A stretch of 7,976 bases of DNA from JBAVQS01 sp049694275. Its GTDB lineage: Bacteria > Chloroflexota > Anaerolineae > UBA4142 > SHND01. Under the pieces are notes generated by a model. The model saw only the letters and a program-made list of their open reading frames with translations. It was not told the origin of the DNA and searched no databases. The DNA lies in contig JBAVQS010000107.1 of assembly GCA_049694275.1 (NCBI GenBank), forward strand, positions 1 through 7,976, given 5' to 3'. Shown in pieces: positions 1-6,400 of this stretch (position 1 is its first letter; every line of letters starts with the position of its first letter). Position numbers and translations under genes: made by a program.

Positions 1-665
1 GCGCCGACGAGATAGGCATTGCCATCGTCGGTGGGGCGTAATTCCTGCGTTTTCTTTCCCGCCTCGATGGCGTCCTTGTATCGCCCGACCTGGAAATAGC
101 AGGCGGCCAGCACCTTCCAGGCAAGGTCCAGCGTTGGGAGGAGTTTGACGGCGTCGCCGAGCGGCTTGATGGCGTCCTGGTAATTGCCCTCTGCGCGTGC
201 GAGCAGGCCTTTGACGAACAAAAAATAAGCCTGCACTTCCAGCAAGGTGGGATCGACCTTGACGGCCGTGTTCAACTCGAGCCGTGCCTGGTTCAGCCGG
301 AACTCGCGAATGGAAAGGATCTCTTGCTCCTCCGAATGGAGGATGGCGAGCGCAGTGAAATAGTGCGGGAGCGCGGACCCCGGCAAAAAGCGGATGGCCT
401 GCTGAAAGGCATTCTCGGCCTGGGGATAGAGCTGGAGCGTATAACAGGCCAGCCCCAATTGATAATAGGCGTCGCCGTCGTAGGGGTTGGCGGTAATGCG
501 CTCGCGCATCCTGGCCGCCAGCTTTTGCGCTTCGGTCACTGCCGGGAGCGCGATCTCGGCGGACCGGGTGATCAAAAGGGCGCTGCCACAATAGCCACAC
601 TGCGCATCACCCTGATGCGCCGGGGCGCCGCAATTGGGACAGCGGAGGCTTACGAGTTCTGACAT
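1..665 (-). CDS. Zinc-ribbon and TPR-repeat protein, 3' end outside the window
   Basis: Reading the minus strand from an ATG at 665-663 gives 221 codons open to the window edge, so the C-terminus is missing. Residues 9-27 form a zinc ribbon, CPNCG with a second CGYCG (Cys9, Cys12, Cys23, Cys26). After a linker come tetratricopeptide-like helices: roughly residues 63-96 (YYQLGLACYTLQLYPQAENA), 143-178 (ending GNYQDAIKPL) and 180-213 (including CYFQVGRYKDAIEAGKK). There is no signal peptide or membrane segment, so it is probably cytoplasmic. TPR arrays usually bind proteins and a short ribbon like this usually binds zinc structurally, so an adaptor or scaffold role is likely; the partner is unknown. 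The start lies 11 nt after the rpiB stop and is preceded by a GGAA-type ribosome site (GCCGGAAAC), which indicates one transcript with rpiB and tkt. The fold call is firm; the function is not known. Confidence 0.85.
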   Translation of the reverse strand, partial: MSELVSLRCPNCGAPAHQGDAQCGYCGSALLITRSAEIALPAVTEAQKLAARMRERITANPYDGDAYYQLGLACYTLQLYPQAENAFQQAIRFLPGSALPHYFTALAILHSEEQEILSIREFRLNQARLELNTAVKVDPTLLEVQAYFLFVKGLLARAEGNYQDAIKPLGDAVKLLPTLDLAWKVLAACYFQVGRYKDAIEAGKKTQELRPTDDGNAYLVG

Positions 666-676
666 GTTTCCGGCTC

Positions 677-1123
677 TTATTTTGCTTCGATTTCGTTGAT
701 CTTGTTCAACCGCCGCTTGTGGCGCGGTTTATCCGAAAAAGAAGCCGATACAAAGGCTCGCACCACTTCGAGCGCCACCTCCACGCCGATCACCCGCGCG
801 CCCAGGCACAGCACGTTGAGGTCATCATGCTCAACGCCCTGGTGCGCCGAATAGGTATCATGGCAGACGGCCGCGCGGATGCCCTTGACCTTGTTCGCCG
901 CGACGCTCGCGCCCACGCCGCTGCCGCAAATCACAATGCCGCGCGCCGCGTCGCCGTGCTGAACGGCGAGCGAGACGGCATAAGCGTAATCGGGATAATC
1001 GTCGGTGGCGTCCAGTTCATGCGCCCCCGAATCGAGAACCAGATGGCCCATCTTTTCCAGTTCGTCGACGAGGGCCGCCTTGAGTGGGAACCCGCCATGG
1101 TCCGCGCCAATTGCAATTCGCAT
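677..1123 (-). CDS. rpiB: Ribose-5-phosphate isomerase B
   Basis: This 148-residue protein has the full length and motifs of the RpiB/LacAB sugar-phosphate isomerase family. The enzyme interconverts ribose 5-phosphate and ribulose 5-phosphate in the non-oxidative pentose phosphate pathway, in the cytoplasm. The N-terminus carries the ADHGG phosphosugar-binding motif (Asp8, His9). ICGSGVGASVAANK supplies the catalytic cysteine, Cys66, and EHDDLNVLCLGAR contains His99, the same numbers as in E. coli RpiB. Because it keeps Cys66, it belongs with the E. coli-type enzymes rather than the mycobacterial type that uses a glutamate. The ATG at 1123-1121 fits the family N-terminus (MRIAIGADH), but no Shine-Dalgarno sequence is visible and a strong hairpin ends 10 nt upstream. 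That suggests translation depends on ribosomes arriving from tkt. It lies 54 nt after tkt, a partner in the same pathway. Confidence 0.96.
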   Translation of the reverse strand: MRIAIGADHGGFPLKAALVDELEKMGHLVLDSGAHELDATDDYPDYAYAVSLAVQHGDAARGIVICGSGVGASVAANKVKGIRAAVCHDTYSAHQGVEHDDLNVLCLGARVIGVEVALEVVRAFVSASFSDKPRHKRRLNKINEIEAK

Positions 1124-1133
1124 GGTATGGTAA

Positions 1134-1176
1134 CTCGCGGCATCCAGCCGCAGATCACGCGACTGGATGCCGCGAG
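1134..1176 (-). repeat. Perfect 14-bp inverted repeat (hairpin) between tkt and rpiB
   Basis: The arms CTCGCGGCATCCAG (1134-1147) and CTGGATGCCGCGAG (1163-1176) are exact reverse complements around a 15-nt loop. In the minus-strand transcript the stem begins 1 nt after the tkt stop codon and ends 10 nt before the rpiB start. The stem is GC-rich, but TTACC follows rather than a run of U, so it does not look like a classic intrinsic terminator. Possible roles are mRNA stabilisation or processing between the two genes, partial attenuation, or control of rpiB initiation. The structure is seen directly; the role is inferred. Confidence 0.8.
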
Positions 1177-1177
1177 G

Positions 1178-3229
1178 CTATTTGAGCAGGGCTTGCGCCC
1201 GCACGACGACTTGATCGACCGTCAGGCCGAATTTTTCAAAAAGGACCGGATAGGGCGCAGATGCCCCAAAGCGATTGATCGCCAAAATGTCACCCCGGTC
1301 GCCTACATAGGCGCGCCAGCCCTGCGGGACCCCCGCTTCGACGGCGAGGCGTGCGTGGACGGCGGGAGGCAGGACCGAATCGCGGTACGTTTGGGGTTGA
1401 GCATCGAACAACTCCCAACTGGGGAGAGAGACGACGCGCGTCGCGATCCCTTCTGCCGTCAGTCTTTGATGTGCGGCAACCGCGAGGCCCAGCTCAGAGC
1501 CGGTCGCAATCAGGATGAGGTCCGGTTGACCGTTGGGCGCGTCGGCCAGCACATAGCCGCCGCGGCGCAGGCCGGACGCCGGCGCATAGACGCTGCGATC
1601 GAGCGTTGGAACATTCTGCCGCGTCAGGACTAACGCCACGGGGTTGTGGGGGGTCTCGAGCGCGACCCGCCACGCCTCGGCCGTCTCGTTCGCATCGCCG
1701 GGACGAATCACGACGAGGTTTGGAATGGTGCGCAGGGCGGCGAGGTGCTCGACCGGCTGGTGCGTGGGACCGTCTTCGCCCAGCGCGATGCTGTCGTGTG
1801 TAAAGACATAGATGACATGCAGTTCCATGAGGGCGGCGAGTCGGATGGAAGGGCGCATATAATCGGAAAAGGTGAAAAACGTCGCGCCAAAGGGGATCAC
1901 GCCCCCGTGGAGCGCCATGCCGTTCAGCGCTGCGGCCATCGCATGCTCGCGCACGCCAAAGTGGAGGTTGCGTCCCGCATAGCTCCACCCGCCGCCGACC
2001 GCGCCCTGGTTGTCCCCGTCGAGCATATCCCGGCTCTGGAAATCGCCCATTCCCTTGAGCGCCGTATTCGTCGAAGGGTTCAAGTCCGCGGAACCGCCGA
2101 TCAGCGTAGGGACCCTGAGGGCGATCGCGTTGAGGACCTGCCCGGAGGAGACGCGCGTCGCCATTCCCTTGGCGTCGGCTGCAAAGGTCGGAATCGCCGA
2201 ATCCCAACCCTCGGGGAGCTGGCCCTGCATGATCCCGGTAAACTCGCGCGCGAGGTCCGGATAGGCGCGGGCATATGCCTCCCAGCGAACCTGCCATTCG
2301 GCCTCGGCTTGTTGGCCGCGCTCAACTGCCGCTCGGAAATGGGTGAGGGCCTCGTCGGGGATATAAAAGGGCGGATCGAGCGGCCACCCCAGGTTTTGCT
2401 TGGTTGCCTTGACCTCGTCCGGGCCGAGCGGTGAGCCGTGCGCCTCGAAAGTGTCCTGCTTGTGGGGGGCGCCATAGCCGATGTGTGTGTGGACCAGAAT
2501 CAGAGAGGGGCGGGTGGTCTCGGCGCGCGCCGCGCTGAGCGCGCGTTCGATCGCGTCCAGGTCGTTTCCATTCTCAATGGTTTGAACCTGCCACCCATAC
2601 GCCTCGTAGCGTTTGGCGCGATCTTCGGTAAAGGTGAGATGCGTCGCGCCGGCCAGGGAGATGTGATTGTCGTCATACAGGTAAATCAACTTACCCAGCT
2701 TGAGATGTCCCGCCAGTGACGCCGCCTCGGCCGAGACCCCTTCCATCAGGTCGCCATCGCCCGCGATCCCATAGGTATAGTGATTGACGATCTCGTATTC
2801 CGGACGATTATAGTGGGCGGCGAGAAACGCTTCCGCCAGCGCCAGCCCAACGCTTGCTGCAATCCCCTGCCCAAGCGGGCCGGTCGTCATTTCGACGCCG
2901 GGGGTAACCCCGTGTTCCGGGTGGCCGGGGGTGATGCTGCCCCATTGGCGGAATTGCTGGATTTGCTCCAACGGCAGAGCATAACCGGTCAGATGAAGCA
3001 GGCTATAGAGGAGCATCGAGCCATGGCCGGCGGAGAGGACAAAGCGATCACGGTCCACCCAGTGGGGGTTTGTTGGGTTGTGCTTGAGGAGGCGGGTCCA
3101 CAAGACATAGGCCATGGGGGCGGCCCCGAGCGGCAACCCCGGATGCCCACTATTGGCTTTTTGAATGGCGTCGATGGAAAGAAAACGAATTGTATTGATG
3201 CACAGTTGATCGAGATCAGATGCACTCAT
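1178..3229 (-). CDS. tkt: Transketolase
   Basis: This 683-residue protein matches the usual length of bacterial transketolase. It transfers two-carbon ketol units between pentose, tetrose, hexose and triose phosphates in the pentose phosphate pathway, using thiamine diphosphate and a divalent metal. The N-terminal cofactor domain shows SAGHGSMLLYSLLHL (66-80), GHPE (102-105), GPLGQG (117-122) and the GDGDLMEG metal/cofactor motif (157-164) with D187 and N188 downstream. The central pyrimidine-binding domain has REHAM with the catalytic Glu428, followed by HDSIALGEDGPTHQP (478-492), typical of substrate-binding histidines. The C-terminal transketolase domain runs from about 545 to the end. The ATG at 3229-3227 is preceded by GGGGGAG 6 nt upstream, which supports this start. 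The gene leads a minus-strand operon with rpiB and the zinc-ribbon TPR gene, and a plausible promoter lies about 160 bp upstream. All key residues examined are present. Confidence 0.98.
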   Translation of the reverse strand: MSASDLDQLCINTIRFLSIDAIQKANSGHPGLPLGAAPMAYVLWTRLLKHNPTNPHWVDRDRFVLSAGHGSMLLYSLLHLTGYALPLEQIQQFRQWGSITPGHPEHGVTPGVEMTTGPLGQGIAASVGLALAEAFLAAHYNRPEYEIVNHYTYGIAGDGDLMEGVSAEAASLAGHLKLGKLIYLYDDNHISLAGATHLTFTEDRAKRYEAYGWQVQTIENGNDLDAIERALSAARAETTRPSLILVHTHIGYGAPHKQDTFEAHGSPLGPDEVKATKQNLGWPLDPPFYIPDEALTHFRAAVERGQQAEAEWQVRWEAYARAYPDLAREFTGIMQGQLPEGWDSAIPTFAADAKGMATRVSSGQVLNAIALRVPTLIGGSADLNPSTNTALKGMGDFQSRDMLDGDNQGAVGGGWSYAGRNLHFGVREHAMAAALNGMALHGGVIPFGATFFTFSDYMRPSIRLAALMELHVIYVFTHDSIALGEDGPTHQPVEHLAALRTIPNLVVIRPGDANETAEAWRVALETPHNPVALVLTRQNVPTLDRSVYAPASGLRRGGYVLADAPNGQPDLILIATGSELGLAVAAHQRLTAEGIATRVVSLPSWELFDAQPQTYRDSVLPPAVHARLAVEAGVPQGWRAYVGDRGDILAINRFGASAPYPVLFEKFGLTVDQVVVRAQALLK

Positions 3230-3274
3230 CCCCGGCTCCCCCTGTAAGATAATAGCGCGCGGTGATTACCCCAT

Positions 3275-3331
3275 GTAGGGGCATTCCCTTGTGGATGCCC
3301 TGCCAGGGCGTCCACAAGGTGTCGTCCCTAC
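3275..3331. repeat. 57-bp palindromic element in the tkt leader
   Basis: An inner stem is formed by CCTTGTGGATGCCCT (3287-3301) and AGGGCGTCCACAAGG (3305-3319), which pair over 15 bp with a single G-U type mismatch and a 3-nt loop. An outer pair, GTAGGG (3275-3280) and CCCTAC (3326-3331), closes the element, with unpaired bases between the stems. It sits inside the predicted 5' leader of tkt. With terminal inverted repeats and no coding capacity, it resembles the short dispersed palindromes (REP or MITE-like) found between genes in many bacteria. It could instead act as an RNA leader structure. Copy number elsewhere in the genome cannot be judged from here. Confidence 0.7.
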
Positions 3332-3387
3332 GCGATGTAAGCGCCAGAATAATGCGGGACCGCCCCAAGCGGGCGCGCAATGCCAAG

Positions 3388-3416
3388 AGGATAATCCCGC
3401 AGGGCTCGATTGTCAA
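3388..3416 (-). promoter_or_regulatory. Predicted sigma70-type promoter for tkt-rpiB-TPR operon
   Basis: On the minus strand a perfect -35 box TTGACA (3416-3411) is followed after exactly 17 bp by TATCCT (3393-3388), a 4-of-6 match to the -10 consensus. Transcription would start near 3381 and give a leader of about 150 nt carrying the palindromic element before tkt. This is based on consensus and spacing only. Confidence 0.55.
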
Positions 3417-3424
3417 CTTTTACT

Positions 3425-3452
3425 TTGACTTCCCCTTGAGCGGGTGTATAAT
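3425..3452 (+). promoter_or_regulatory. Predicted sigma70-type promoter for the plus-strand operon
   Basis: TTGACT (3425-3430) and a perfect TATAAT (3447-3452) are separated by 16 bp, a strong match to the housekeeping consensus. The start point would fall near 3459, leaving a leader of about 45 nt before the small membrane-protein gene at 3504. Its -35 box is only 8 bp from that of the opposing promoter, so the two may share a regulator or compete for polymerase. Confidence 0.7.
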
Positions 3453-3503
3453 CGCGCGGGTGAATCTTGATTAGAAACCAGTCCAAATAGAGGATTTCAG
3501 GAA

Positions 3504-3791
3504 ATGACGCAAGAAACGACCCCAACCGAGAGCCCGTCTCCCGTGACACCCGCCGCCGGCAGGCCTACTCTCCTCGCGCGGGTGCGCGGGGCGCTGCACG
3601 GGCCGCTGCTCATTGGCGTGGTCGCAGCGGCGATCGCGATCGGGCTTTCGCTTTATGGGATGATTGTCAATCACGCCGCGCCGCTGACGTTGAATTCGAT
3701 TGTGCTCGTGATCCTCATCGCGGGGGGCTCCTGGGGCCTCATCGCCTGGGCGATTGCGACGGCCGCGGTTGAAGCGGGACAGGACGAGTGA
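3504..3791 (+). CDS. Small protein with two predicted membrane segments, function unknown
   Basis: This 95-residue protein belongs to no family I recognise. Residues 1-20 are rich in Thr, Pro and Ser and probably disordered. A short basic stretch (LLARVRGALHG) leads into a hydrophobic helix at about 34-55. A short NHAAP loop follows, then a second helix at about 64-88 and an acidic tail (EAGQDE), so a two-helix hairpin in the inner membrane is likely. The ATG has AGAGGA (3489-3494) at a 9-nt spacing and lies about 45 nt after a strong promoter. Its TGA overlaps the GTG start of the following nucleotidyltransferase fusion (GTGA, 4 bp), which implies translational coupling and stable co-production. 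The pairing hints at a membrane partner or anchor for sugar-nucleotide or glycan work, but that is inference from position only. Confidence 0.8.
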   Translation: MTQETTPTESPSPVTPAAGRPTLLARVRGALHGPLLIGVVAAAIAIGLSLYGMIVNHAAPLTLNSIVLVILIAGGSWGLIAWAIATAAVEAGQDE

Positions 3792-6292
3792 AGGTCATTG
3801 TGATGGCCGGCGGCGAGGGTTCCCGCCTTCGCCCGTTAACGATCAACCGTCCCAAACCCATGGTGCCCCTCGTCAATCGCCCTGTGATGGGGCATATTGT
3901 CGAGTGGCTCAAACGCCATAACCTGACGGATATTATTGTCACCCTGCAATATCGCGCGGATGACATTCAGAACTATTTTGGCGACGGGTCCAGCTATGGG
4001 GTGACGATGAACTATTCCATCGAGCAGCACCCTCTGGGGACCGCCGGCTCGGTCAAGTATGCCGAAAAATACCTGGACCGGGATGAGCCGTTTGTGATCG
4101 TAAGCGGCGACGCGCTCACCGATATCAACCTCACGGAGATTATCGAATTCCATAAGAAATGCGGGGCGGCCCTGACCATTACCCTCTACCGGGTCCCCAA
4201 TCCGCTCGAATACGGCGTTATTATGACGGACGACCAGGGGCGGGTCGAGCGTTTTGTGGAAAAGCCCTCCTGGGGCGAGGTGATCTCGGACACCGTCAAC
4301 ACGGGCATCTATGTCGTCTCGCCGGAAATTCTCGACGAGTTGGCCCCCGACGAGGCGATGGATTTCTCCAAGGACCTGTTCCCGCGTCTCATGCAAAAGG
4401 GGATTCCGCTCTATGGCTATGTCGGCCATGGGTATTGGACCGACGTCGGCACGCTGGCGGAGTATCAACATGCGTGCAGTGATCTGCTGAGCCACCGGGT
4501 CGATGTCGGGGAACTGGGCAAAGAGATTCGCCCCGGCGTCTACGTGGGCGAGGATGTCGACATCGCAGAGGATGCGCAACTGGTCGGGCCGATTTTCCTC
4601 GGCAATGGCGTACGCATCAAGAGCGGCGCGGTCGTTCACGGACCGGCGGCGATTCATCCGTTTACCATTATCGACGAGCGCGCCCATGTCGATCGCAGCA
4701 TCATCTGGCGAAATGCGTATATTGGCGAAGGGGTGGAACTGCGGGGCGTGGTGATCGGGGCGCGGTGCAGCCTCAACACGCGGGCGGTCGTGTTTGAAGG
4801 GGCGGTCATTGGCGACGAATGTAACATTGGCGCCGGGGCGGTCATTCATCCGAATGTCAAGATCTGGCCGCAGAAACAGATTGAAGAGGGCGCCACGCTC
4901 CGCTCGTCTCTGATCTGGGGCTCGCAGGCGCGCCGGACGCTGTTTGGACGCTTTGGGATTACCGGGTTGGTGAATGTAGACCTGACCCCTGAGTTTGCGG
5001 CGCGGCTCGGCGCAGCCGTGGGGGCGACGTTGCCCAAAGGGGCGACCGTCATTGTCAACCGCGATCCGCATCGCAGCCCGCGTATGATCAAGCGCGCCAT
5101 CATTTCAGGACTCCCGTCCGCCGGCATCAATGTGCTTGACATCAAGACCGCGCCAATTCCGGTTGCCCGCTATTTTACCCGCGCGACCGATGCCGTGGGG
5201 GGCGTCCACATGCGGCTCTCGCCTTACGACCCGCGCACTGTCGATATTCGGATTTTTAACTCGAATGGCCAGAACCTCCACAAGTCAGAGGAACGCGCGA
5301 TCGAAAACGTCTTTTTTCGCGAGGATTTCCGGCGCGTCTATCTGGACGAAATCGGGCGCATCGAAGAAAATGCGAGCATTGCGGACAAGCGCTATTCGGA
5401 TGATTTCGTCACCATGATTGTCCAGGATGCCCTGCACAAATCGCATTTTACGACCGTGGTCGATTATGCAAATGCGCCTGCTGCGCTGGTTCTCCCCGCG
5501 CTGCTCGATCGTTTGGGCATCAGCGTGGTGGCGCTCAATGAGCGGATCGACGAGAACCGGTTGCCCGTCCTGCAGGACGAGTTCCAGCGCGCCCTCGACC
5601 GGTTAGCGGCAATTACGGCGGCGGTGAGCGCCGAACTGGGCGTACGCATCGACGCCGGCGGGGAACGCATCTGGCTGGTCGATCAGCGCGGGCAAAAGAT
5701 CGCTGGACCGAGCGCCGCCGCGGCCTTTGTCGAGTTGCTGCTCGCCGCGGCGCCGGGCGGCGCCATCGCCGTTCCGGTCAATCAGCCCGACCTTTTCGAG
5801 ACGATTGCCGCGCGCCACGGGGCGCGCGTCTTGCGCGTCAAGACCGACCCGCAGTCGCTGATGGAAGCCGCCCTGGACCCGGACGTGCGAATCGCCGTGA
5901 GCGGCACGGGGGATTTTATCCTGCCCCAGTTCCAACCTGCCGTGGATGGAATGATGGCGATTGCCAAGTTGTTGGAATTGTTGGCGATTCACCAGACGAC
6001 GCTCGCCGAAGTGCTGCACGACCTGCCGCCTTATCACATGGCGCAGCGCCGGGTCTATTGCGCCTGGGAGCACAAGGGCACGATCATGCGCATGCTCAAC
6101 GAGCAGTACAAGGACAATATCGTGAACAACATCGACGGCGTCAAACTGAGCATGAACAGCCGGGATTGGGTGCTCATTACTCCGAACCCCGATGAGCCGG
6201 TGTTCCATGTGTATACCGAGGCGCACTCGCGCGAGGCCGCCAATACCCTGGCGGACCGGTATGCGCGAATTATCGAAGGATTGAGAGGGTAA
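3788..6292 (+). CDS. Sugar-nucleotidyltransferase / beta-helix / phosphomannomutase-like fusion protein
   Basis: This 834-residue protein has three parts. Residues 1-235 form a nucleotidyltransferase of the mannose-1-phosphate guanylyltransferase/glucose-1-phosphate thymidylyltransferase type, joining a sugar 1-phosphate to an NTP. Seen here are MAGGEGSRLRPLT (6-18), KPM (23-25), SGDALTD with metal-ligand Asp108, EKP (158-160), NTGIY (171-175) and YWTDVGT with Asp219. Residues 250-375 are hexapeptide repeats of a left-handed beta-helix, often used for oligomerisation or regulation. Residues 384-834 follow the phosphohexomutase order of domains, but the signature loops are altered: RLSPYDP (476-482) for TASHNP, DAGGER (622-627) for DGDADR, SGTGDF (705-710) in the sugar-binding loop region, and TPNPDEP (798-804) for the phosphate-binding RPSGTEP. 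The product is therefore probably an NDP-sugar (GDP-mannose is likely), with the mutase domain doubtful as an enzyme. The GTG start overlaps the upstream stop and gives the family N-terminus MKVIVMAGGEG. Fusions of this architecture are known from cyanobacteria and actinobacteria. Confidence 0.92.
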   Translation: MKVIVMAGGEGSRLRPLTINRPKPMVPLVNRPVMGHIVEWLKRHNLTDIIVTLQYRADDIQNYFGDGSSYGVTMNYSIEQHPLGTAGSVKYAEKYLDRDEPFVIVSGDALTDINLTEIIEFHKKCGAALTITLYRVPNPLEYGVIMTDDQGRVERFVEKPSWGEVISDTVNTGIYVVSPEILDELAPDEAMDFSKDLFPRLMQKGIPLYGYVGHGYWTDVGTLAEYQHACSDLLSHRVDVGELGKEIRPGVYVGEDVDIAEDAQLVGPIFLGNGVRIKSGAVVHGPAAIHPFTIIDERAHVDRSIIWRNAYIGEGVELRGVVIGARCSLNTRAVVFEGAVIGDECNIGAGAVIHPNVKIWPQKQIEEGATLRSSLIWGSQARRTLFGRFGITGLVNVDLTPEFAARLGAAVGATLPKGATVIVNRDPHRSPRMIKRAIISGLPSAGINVLDIKTAPIPVARYFTRATDAVGGVHMRLSPYDPRTVDIRIFNSNGQNLHKSEERAIENVFFREDFRRVYLDEIGRIEENASIADKRYSDDFVTMIVQDALHKSHFTTVVDYANAPAALVLPALLDRLGISVVALNERIDENRLPVLQDEFQRALDRLAAITAAVSAELGVRIDAGGERIWLVDQRGQKIAGPSAAAAFVELLLAAAPGGAIAVPVNQPDLFETIAARHGARVLRVKTDPQSLMEAALDPDVRIAVSGTGDFILPQFQPAVDGMMAIAKLLELLAIHQTTLAEVLHDLPPYHMAQRRVYCAWEHKGTIMRMLNEQYKDNIVNNIDGVKLSMNSRDWVLITPNPDEPVFHVYTEAHSREAANTLADRYARIIEGLRG

Positions 6293-6306
6293 ACAGCCGG
6301 AGGTCA

Positions 6307-6394
6307 CAAGTCACAGGCTTCAATCCGCAGGCTACAGGCGATATGCAACTTGCGATGTGCGGCCTGGGACCTGCGGTATGTGGCCTGCGTCTTG
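6307..6394. repeat. Imperfect 33-bp inverted repeat built from short GC-rich units
   Basis: The arm at 6307-6339 and the reverse complement of 6362-6394 align without gaps over 33 bp with 24 matches, around a 22-nt spacer. Each arm is made of related short units (CACAGGC, CGCAGG, TACAGGC on the left; GCCTG, ACCTGCGG, GCCTGCG on the right). This looks like an iterated degenerate heptamer that reverses orientation at the midpoint. It fills most of the gap between the fusion gene and the Lgt-like gene and ends 6 nt before the latter's likely ATG. It could fold as a cruciform or hairpin. No terminator T-run follows, and no promoter is obvious in the gap. Confidence 0.65.
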
Positions 6395-6400
6395 CGATTT

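Noticed and set aside
1134..1176. Intrinsic terminator after tkt
   Set aside because: The stem is strong, but the following bases in the transcript are UUACC rather than a run of U, and a pathway partner gene follows at once.
719..1633. 304-codon plus-strand open frame crossing rpiB and the end of tkt
   Set aside because: It lies antisense to two well-recognised genes and crosses their boundary. It has no domain motif and reads like the arginine- and alanine-rich shadow expected in GC-rich DNA.
1494..2297. 267-codon open frame in another minus-strand frame of tkt
   Set aside because: It overlaps the tkt coding frame entirely, is extremely rich in Arg, Gly and Pro, and has no motif.
3630..3637. 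GCGATCGC octamer (HIP1-like, as in cyanobacteria)
   Set aside because: Only scattered copies were seen (another at 2121-2128), far below the density in HIP1-rich cyanobacterial genomes, and the motif is common by chance in GC-rich coding DNA.
3836..5071. 411-codon minus-strand open frame inside the nucleotidyltransferase fusion
   Set aside because: The opposite strand encodes a clear nucleotidyltransferase with intact motifs. This frame is a GC-driven antisense shadow with no recognisable domain.
6350..6400. N-terminal extension of the Lgt-like protein from a TTG codon
   Set aside because: The 17 added residues are encoded by the inverted-repeat DNA and look unlike a real N-terminus. The ATG at 6401 gives a sensible start just before the first membrane segment.
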